Assembly: GCA_964578975.1 (NCBI GenBank)
Contig: CAZOFA010000021.1
Coordinates: 1-27,409, forward strand
Direction of reading: 5' to 3'
Length of the DNA stretch: 27,409 nucleotides
DNA from: CAYRUP01 sp964578975
GTDB lineage: Bacteria; Pseudomonadota; Gammaproteobacteria; DSM-16500
Positions within the stretch are counted from its first letter, which is position 1. Each line of letters starts with the position of its first letter. Shown here one piece after another: positions 24,501 through 27,409 of the stretch. Made by a program: the position numbers and the translations under genes. The notes below the pieces were generated by a model, which was not told the DNA's origin, did not search any database, and saw nothing but the letters and a program-made list of their open reading frames with translations.

Positions 24501-26311
24501 GTACCCAAACATTGAGCGACACTAATGCACTATTATCCACAGCCAAAGGTTCATTATCATCAGATATTTTATATTCCACTTCAGGCACAACAGATCTTAC
24601 TTTAAATTCTGGAATTAATTTTACGACAACAGCCGCGACGACATATACTCTCGATGGTAATATTACTGCAAGTGGAAGTGGAAATATCACATTTGCAGGT
24701 CCAGTTAGCTTTAATACTGCAGCTGCTACTCTTACGGTTGGAAGCGGTAATATCGTTTTCAATAGCGATATTTCAGGTCCGAGCAATACACTCCTCCTTA
24801 CGGGCGCTGGGAATAACACGTTTACATTAACGAATACACTTAACTTGGATACCCTTGGAGTCACTGGAGGATCTGGAACTAATACTCTCAATGTACTCAC
24901 CAATAGTGCTTCACAAGATTGGGAAATTCTTGGGCCCAATGCTGGCACAATTTCGGGTGCAGGCGTTACCAACACTTTCAGTTTCAGCAATATTCAAAAT
25001 CTAACAGGTGGAAGTGCGAATGATAATTTTATTTTAAATGGGGGCAGTATTTCAGGTTCTATTGATGGTGGAAGCGGTAATAATACATTGACCGGGAACA
25101 ATGTTACAAATGCTTGGCACATTACTGGTACTGATGCCGGAACACTGACTGATATTGCGGGTAGTTTTAGCAATATACAAAATTTAATAGGTGGAAGTGG
25201 AACTGATACCTTTGTTTTGGATGATGGAGTGAGCATTAATAGTATCGATGGCGGTGCAGGTGCTAATACGCTTGATTTAAGTAATTATTCGACTGCAGTG
25301 AATGTTAATCTTGCCACTGCATTAGTAACTGGTATTGTAAATTCGTTTAATAACATCACTGATTTCATTGGTGGTAGCGCTACAAATACTTTGACAGGTT
25401 CTAGTGGCGCACACAGTTGGAATATCGCAGCAAATAATGGCGGTGACATCGATGGCGCAATTAATTTTACAAATTTTGCTAATCTGTTCGGCGCAAGTGG
25501 CGATGACAATTTTCAATTTTCAGGAGGAAGCATTAGCGGTTCAATCGATGGTGGTGGCGGTTCAAATACCATCACGGTTCAAAGTGGCAATACCAATTGG
25601 ATCATCGATGGTTCTAACACAGGAAGTATTACCACGAGTTTAGGTGGATTTTCCAATATTCAAAATTTAACCGGTGGTACCGGCATCAGCACATTCAATT
25701 TCATTGGAAATGGTGGTCTGAGTGGAACGATTGATGGTGGAAATGTCATTGATGGTGGACCTTCAGGAACTAATACCATTGATTTTACGAATTACACTGG
25801 ATCTTTACCATTATCAATCACATTATCAATGCCTCTTTCCGGCACTGATTTTGATTCAGGTTCGATAAGTGATTCAACGTCGGCCTTAATTGTTGCATTT
25901 ACACGCATTAAACAAGCCATTGGATCAACGGGCGGAAATGATATTTTAATTTTACCAAACAACAAAACCACTGTCGTTATCAACTACACGACTCCGACTT
26001 CTGGGACGATTAATGATCCGTTTTATTTTAATAATCTCAGTGTGCAATATAATCCGCCCCCACCACCGGCAGCTCAACCTGCACCGCCTACACCTGTTGA
26101 TGTCGCTAAAATCATCACACCGTTTAACACCGATAATTCGTCAGGTGGCACTGACGACAGTAGTGGATCATCAGTGACGGTTGGTACAGATGATCCGAAT
26201 GTAACATGGAAAAATGTTGTTGAAACCAGTATTACGAAAATTTTAGAACATGAGCAAGTACAGGATGTGAAACAAACTCAACAACGCTCATTTGGCTGTT
26301 TTTCAGAATAA
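21512..26311 (+). CDS. Two-partner-secretion exoprotein 2 (shorter paralogue)
   Basis: The 1599-residue paralogue of the preceding gene has the same signal peptide (30 residues, few changes) and an identical secretion domain from about residue 47 to 361. The GGKVIVW core is a different version (A-E-V-S-G-H for V-E-T-S-G-H). It has one GLUG cassette (~590-870) with Cys713 and Cys717, a short beta-rich stretch, RTX-like repeats (~1160-1412), a Pro-rich linker (~1512-1525) and the shared C-terminus ending QQRSFGCFSE. It lacks the G-N-Q-x-Y stalk repeats of exoprotein 1. The likely role is a surface adhesin exported by a TpsB partner encoded elsewhere. Its last 34 bp overlap the convergent folD gene. 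The shared promoter layout suggests both exoproteins are controlled alike. Confidence 0.9.
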   Translation: MKPGRATTEFLSLRLSTAIATLLLNSGVLANPVLDHVAAGQVSVSPQSSNMTVTQTSDKAIINWQSFNIGANESTHFAQPVNGIALNRISPQMGASQIYGHLSATGRIILVNQAGIYFGPTAHVDVAGLIASTRDISDANFLAGKYTFDQGSSYNGSIINQGQIIAANHGLVALVGQNVRNDGTIQAHLGSIALASGNKFTVDLYGDQMVNFTVEGAAPAADVDHAVTNNGSLIADGGTIIMTARTARGIVDNVVNMNGIARAQSVSEKDGVIILDAGAGTASVAGKIDVAGKEKNTQGGTVKILARNIHLEKPAAIDASGDAGGGEILIGGNYQGRGPELNAYYTRIDNGVTINADAIDSGNGGKVIVWADGVTDFAGSISARGGINGGNGGMAEVSGHQLLEFHGAVDLRAPLGARGNLLLDPENLIIQNTGPTTATFNSPDTYTAGVDDSILTVADLDTLLSSTNVTVQTLSTPGAQAGNITVADPISWSTTNSLTLSAYGNIILNSSITSSAAANVILRADNTGTGNGTISGAGVITTAAGGTATFYYNPVNYASPTNFSANVSGATLTAYMLVNDVTELQNMNTNFNGNYALGKNIDASITSTWNSGAGYLPVGTNASPFTGQFDGQNYVIDSLYINRPTLSYNGLFGYAEIGASKYIKNVGLTNIFINAGGIATRSLGGISGYFGAGTIENTYVRGGSITETNASPCGTWCSAGGVVGSVDNGGIIRDSYNTAFITGYSETGGLVGDIWVGNVYNSYNTGRVTAASGGAGGITRVLNSGTINDSYNTGAVLGGTQTGGLVWIIRTGSVINDSWNAGYVVNSNHNAGAVGLVQGGGTTNHVYWDTQTSNQTSSQLTATGQTTAQLKAALPSGFSSSTWGIDPGTSYPYLLTFNSGTPRVVSGFVPGGSINATGLGNNVVNLAANGTALWTVTTGNNGSYYFLEPNGVIADNAALITYLTGSSSNIVTTAPSSGGSLTGLNFTANTVTVGDSRTQTLSDTNALLSTAKGSLSSDILYSTSGTTDLTLNSGINFTTTAATTYTLDGNITASGSGNITFAGPVSFNTAAATLTVGSGNIVFNSDISGPSNTLLLTGAGNNTFTLTNTLNLDTLGVTGGSGTNTLNVLTNSASQDWEILGPNAGTISGAGVTNTFSFSNIQNLTGGSANDNFILNGGSISGSIDGGSGNNTLTGNNVTNAWHITGTDAGTLTDIAGSFSNIQNLIGGSGTDTFVLDDGVSINSIDGGAGANTLDLSNYSTAVNVNLATALVTGIVNSFNNITDFIGGSATNTLTGSSGAHSWNIAANNGGDIDGAINFTNFANLFGASGDDNFQFSGGSISGSIDGGGGSNTITVQSGNTNWIIDGSNTGSITTSLGGFSNIQNLTGGTGISTFNFIGNGGLSGTIDGGNVIDGGPSGTNTIDFTNYTGSLPLSITLSMPLSGTDFDSGSISDSTSALIVAFTRIKQAIGSTGGNDILILPNNKTTVVINYTTPTSGTINDPFYFNNLSVQYNPPPPPAAQPAPPTPVDVAKIITPFNTDNSSGGTDDSSGSSVTVGTDDPNVTWKNVVETSITKILEHEQVQDVKQTQQRSFGCFSE
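21650..22596 (+). repeat. 947-bp exact direct repeat, copy 2
   Basis: Identical to 13977-14923, in the same reading frame and orientation. Copy boundaries are the first mismatches at 21649 and 22597. See copy 1. Confidence 0.93.
24992..25745 (+). repeat. RTX-like Gly/Asp repeat region in exoprotein 2
   Basis: Units read N-I-Q-N-L-T-G-G-S-x-x-D-N-F followed by G-G-S-I-S-G-S-I-D-G-G-S-G-N-N-T-L. Many fit the calcium-binding nonapeptide G-G-x-G-x-(D/N)-x-(hydrophobic)-x, for example GGSGTDTFV and GGAGANTLD. A shorter version occurs in exoprotein 1 at about 20500-20790. Confidence 0.55.
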
Positions 26312-27144
26312 CACTGTAAAGTATTTTTCAATAACATCGCAATTGTCATCGGACCGACACCGCCAGGGACTGGCGTGATCCATGCAGCGCGTTTCATCGC
26401 CACATCAAATTCAACATCACCTGTAATACTGCCATCCGCTAAACGATTAATACCGACATCAATCACGGTGGCGCCTGGTTTAATCCAATCACCTTTGATA
26501 ATGCCAGGTTTACCAACAGCTGAAACTAAAATATCTGCTTGATTGACAAAGCTCGGAAGATCTTGCGTAAAACGATGACACACGGTGATCGTCGCGCCCG
26601 CTAATAACAGTTCGAGTGCCATGGGGCGTCCGACAATATTGGATGCACCGATAATCACAGCGTGTTTATTTTTGTAAGATTGTTTAATGTGATCCAATAA
26701 TAACATCACGCCCAACGGTGTGCAGGGCCGCAAAAGGGGATTACGTTGTGCGAGACGACCTAAATTGTAGGGATGAAAACCATCCACATCTTTGCGCGGA
26801 TCAATGGTTTCTAAAACTTTATTATCATCAATATGACTCGGCAAGGGGAGTTGCAGCAAAATTCCATCGACAGTTGCATCAGAATTTAATTGCTGCACTA
26901 ATTCAATCAATGCATGTTCATCCACCGAGGTTGGTAAATGATGATAAATCGATTTTATTCCAACTTCATCACACGCTTGACGTTTATTGCGCACATAAAT
27001 CGTGGAAGCAGGATCATCTCCCATTAAAATAACGGCAAGTCCGGGTGATCGTTGACCTTGTTGTTTGCGTTTTGAAATTTCAGCTGAAATATCTGCGCGT
27101 ATTTTTGTTGCGAGTGTTTTACCATTGATAAGTTGTGCTGTCAT
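26278..27144 (-). CDS. folD: FolD, methylene-THF dehydrogenase/cyclohydrolase
   Basis: The bifunctional 288-residue enzyme converts 5,10-methylene-tetrahydrofolate to 10-formyl-tetrahydrofolate via the methenyl form, with NADP. Catalytic residues sit at the same numbers as in E. coli FolD: Tyr50 and Lys54 in YVRNK, Gln98 in DGILLQLPLP, and Asp121 in DVDGFHP. Cofactor-site motifs are GASNIVGRPM (166-175) and TPVPGGVGPMTIA (257-269). The body ends around L-L-K-N-T-L; the last ~11 residues (C-Y-S-E-K-Q-P-N-E-R-C) are read from the antisense strand of the exoprotein 2 C-terminus and are unlikely to be ancestral. The two genes converge and overlap by 34 bp with no terminator between them, so their transcripts must overlap. 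A good promoter lies upstream on the minus strand. Confidence 0.97.
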   Translation of the reverse strand: MTAQLINGKTLATKIRADISAEISKRKQQGQRSPGLAVILMGDDPASTIYVRNKRQACDEVGIKSIYHHLPTSVDEHALIELVQQLNSDATVDGILLQLPLPSHIDDNKVLETIDPRKDVDGFHPYNLGRLAQRNPLLRPCTPLGVMLLLDHIKQSYKNKHAVIIGASNIVGRPMALELLLAGATITVCHRFTQDLPSFVNQADILVSAVGKPGIIKGDWIKPGATVIDVGINRLADGSITGDVEFDVAMKRAAWITPVPGGVGPMTIAMLLKNTLQCYSEKQPNERC

Positions 27145-27173
27145 GAGAATTTATTTACTGTAAAAAAAAATGA

Positions 27174-27203
27174 ATTATACATTTAAAACATGTTTAAAAA
27201 CAA
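27174..27203 (-). promoter_or_regulatory. Predicted folD promoter
   Basis: On the minus strand TTGTTT (27203-27198) and a perfect TATAAT (27179-27174) are spaced 18 bp, with TG just before the -10 (extended type). Transcription would start near 27167, leaving a leader of about 20 nt. Confidence 0.55.
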
Positions 27204-27215
27204 AATGATTTTTAA

Positions 27216-27244
27216 TTGACTGTCATGTACACGCCGAGTATTAT
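27216..27244 (+). promoter_or_regulatory. Predicted promoter of the tRNA-Pro/tRNA-Arg unit
   Basis: TTGACT (27216-27221) and TATTAT (27239-27244) with a 17-bp spacer are close to the sigma-70 consensus, about 30 bp upstream of the first tRNA. It diverges from the folD promoter. Confidence 0.75.
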
Positions 27245-27275
27245 GCCAAGCCGTCATGCGTGATTTGTAAGGAAA

Positions 27276-27349
27276 CGGGGTATAGCGCAGTCTGGTAGCG
27301 CGCCTGCTTTGGGAGCAGGATGTCGGGGGTTCAAATCCCTCTACCCCGA
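27276..27349 (+). tRNA. tRNA-Pro (anticodon UGG)
   Basis: A full cloverleaf of 74 nt: acceptor CGGGGTA with TACCCCG and discriminator A, D-stem GCGC with GCGC, anticodon stem CCTGC with GCAGG and loop TTTGGGA (anticodon TGG, G37), T-stem GGGGG/CCCTC-type with loop TTCAAAT. The 3' CCA is not encoded (TTA follows) and must be added enzymatically. It lies 6 nt upstream of the next tRNA. Confidence 0.97.
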
Positions 27350-27355
27350 TTAAGT

Positions 27356-27409
27356 GCGCCTGTAGCTCATTTGGATAGAGCATCGGCCTTCTAAGCCGAG
27401 GGTAACAGG
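27356..27409 (+). tRNA. tRNA-Arg (anticodon UCU), truncated by window end
   Basis: It begins GCGCCTG-TA-GCTC with D-stem partner GAGC. The anticodon stem TCGGC/GCCGA carries loop CTTCTAA, giving anticodon TCT. The T-arm and 3' acceptor strand lie beyond the window. It is close in sequence to other bacterial tRNA-Arg(UCU) genes and co-transcribed with tRNA-Pro. Confidence 0.95.

Noticed and set aside
24394..24990. 198-residue antisense frame in exoprotein 2
   Set aside because: It is a low-complexity shadow of the Gly/Thr/Asn-rich coding strand (Pro/Val/Leu-rich) with no recognisable domain.
27183..27383. A 66-residue minus-strand reading frame over the tRNAs (GVEGFEPPTSCSQSRRAT)
   Set aside because: This is the familiar spurious translation of antisense tRNA sequence; both tRNAs fold well on the plus strand.

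Overview
This window comes from an AT-rich Gammaproteobacterium. The cluster rlmD-relA-barA, a 206-residue YciO, a 6S RNA with gamma-type sequence and a FolD with the E. coli active-site numbering all point there. Sel1 repeats, ornithine aminotransferase, Ku and large adhesins would fit a Legionellales/Coxiellaceae-like, possibly host-associated organism. That last placement is inference; no marker in the window fixes it.

Layout. 1-117 opens with a near-perfect 92-bp palindrome. 118-1764 carries an exported L,D-transpeptidase-like protein and the DNA-end-binding protein Ku, both on +. 1765-2417 is a repeat-rich intergenic block: a small GIY-YIG nuclease gene, broken by a stop at codon 3, sits between two inverted 83-bp copies of a REP-like palindromic repeat. 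2418-8608 is a minus-strand cluster rlmD-relA-barA (rRNA methyltransferase, ppGpp synthetase, hybrid sensor kinase), with a 3-bp rlmD-relA gap and an ATGA overlap between relA and barA. yciO diverges from it on +. 9386-9555 is a stand-alone RNA gene, interpreted as 6S RNA, lying directly upstream of a probable operon: rocD, a secreted Sel1-repeat protein and an MFS sugar transporter (to 13559).

13839-26311 is almost half the window: two tandem genes for giant two-partner-secretion exoproteins (2497 and 1599 residues, FHA/HMW type). They share the same signal peptide and secretion domain, GLUG repeats, a beta-helical stalk, RTX-like glycine/aspartate repeats, a Pro-rich linker and a C-terminus ending in the same 13 residues with one terminal Cys. 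A 947-bp block covering the secretion domain is identical in both genes, although the first ~138 coding bases and everything downstream have diverged. That pattern indicates recent gene conversion. No TpsB (FhaC/HMW1B) transporter gene is present.

The second exoprotein gene converges on and overlaps folD by 34 bp. The window ends with tRNA-Pro(UGG) behind a near-consensus promoter and a tRNA-Arg(UCU) cut by the window edge.

How the genes work together. RelA and BarA would couple starvation signalling to a Gac/Rsm- or LetAS-type life-cycle switch, and 6S RNA would retune RNA polymerase in stationary phase. The exoproteins and the Sel1 protein are the probable surface or host-contact factors. 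No CRISPR array, transposase or prophage gene was seen.
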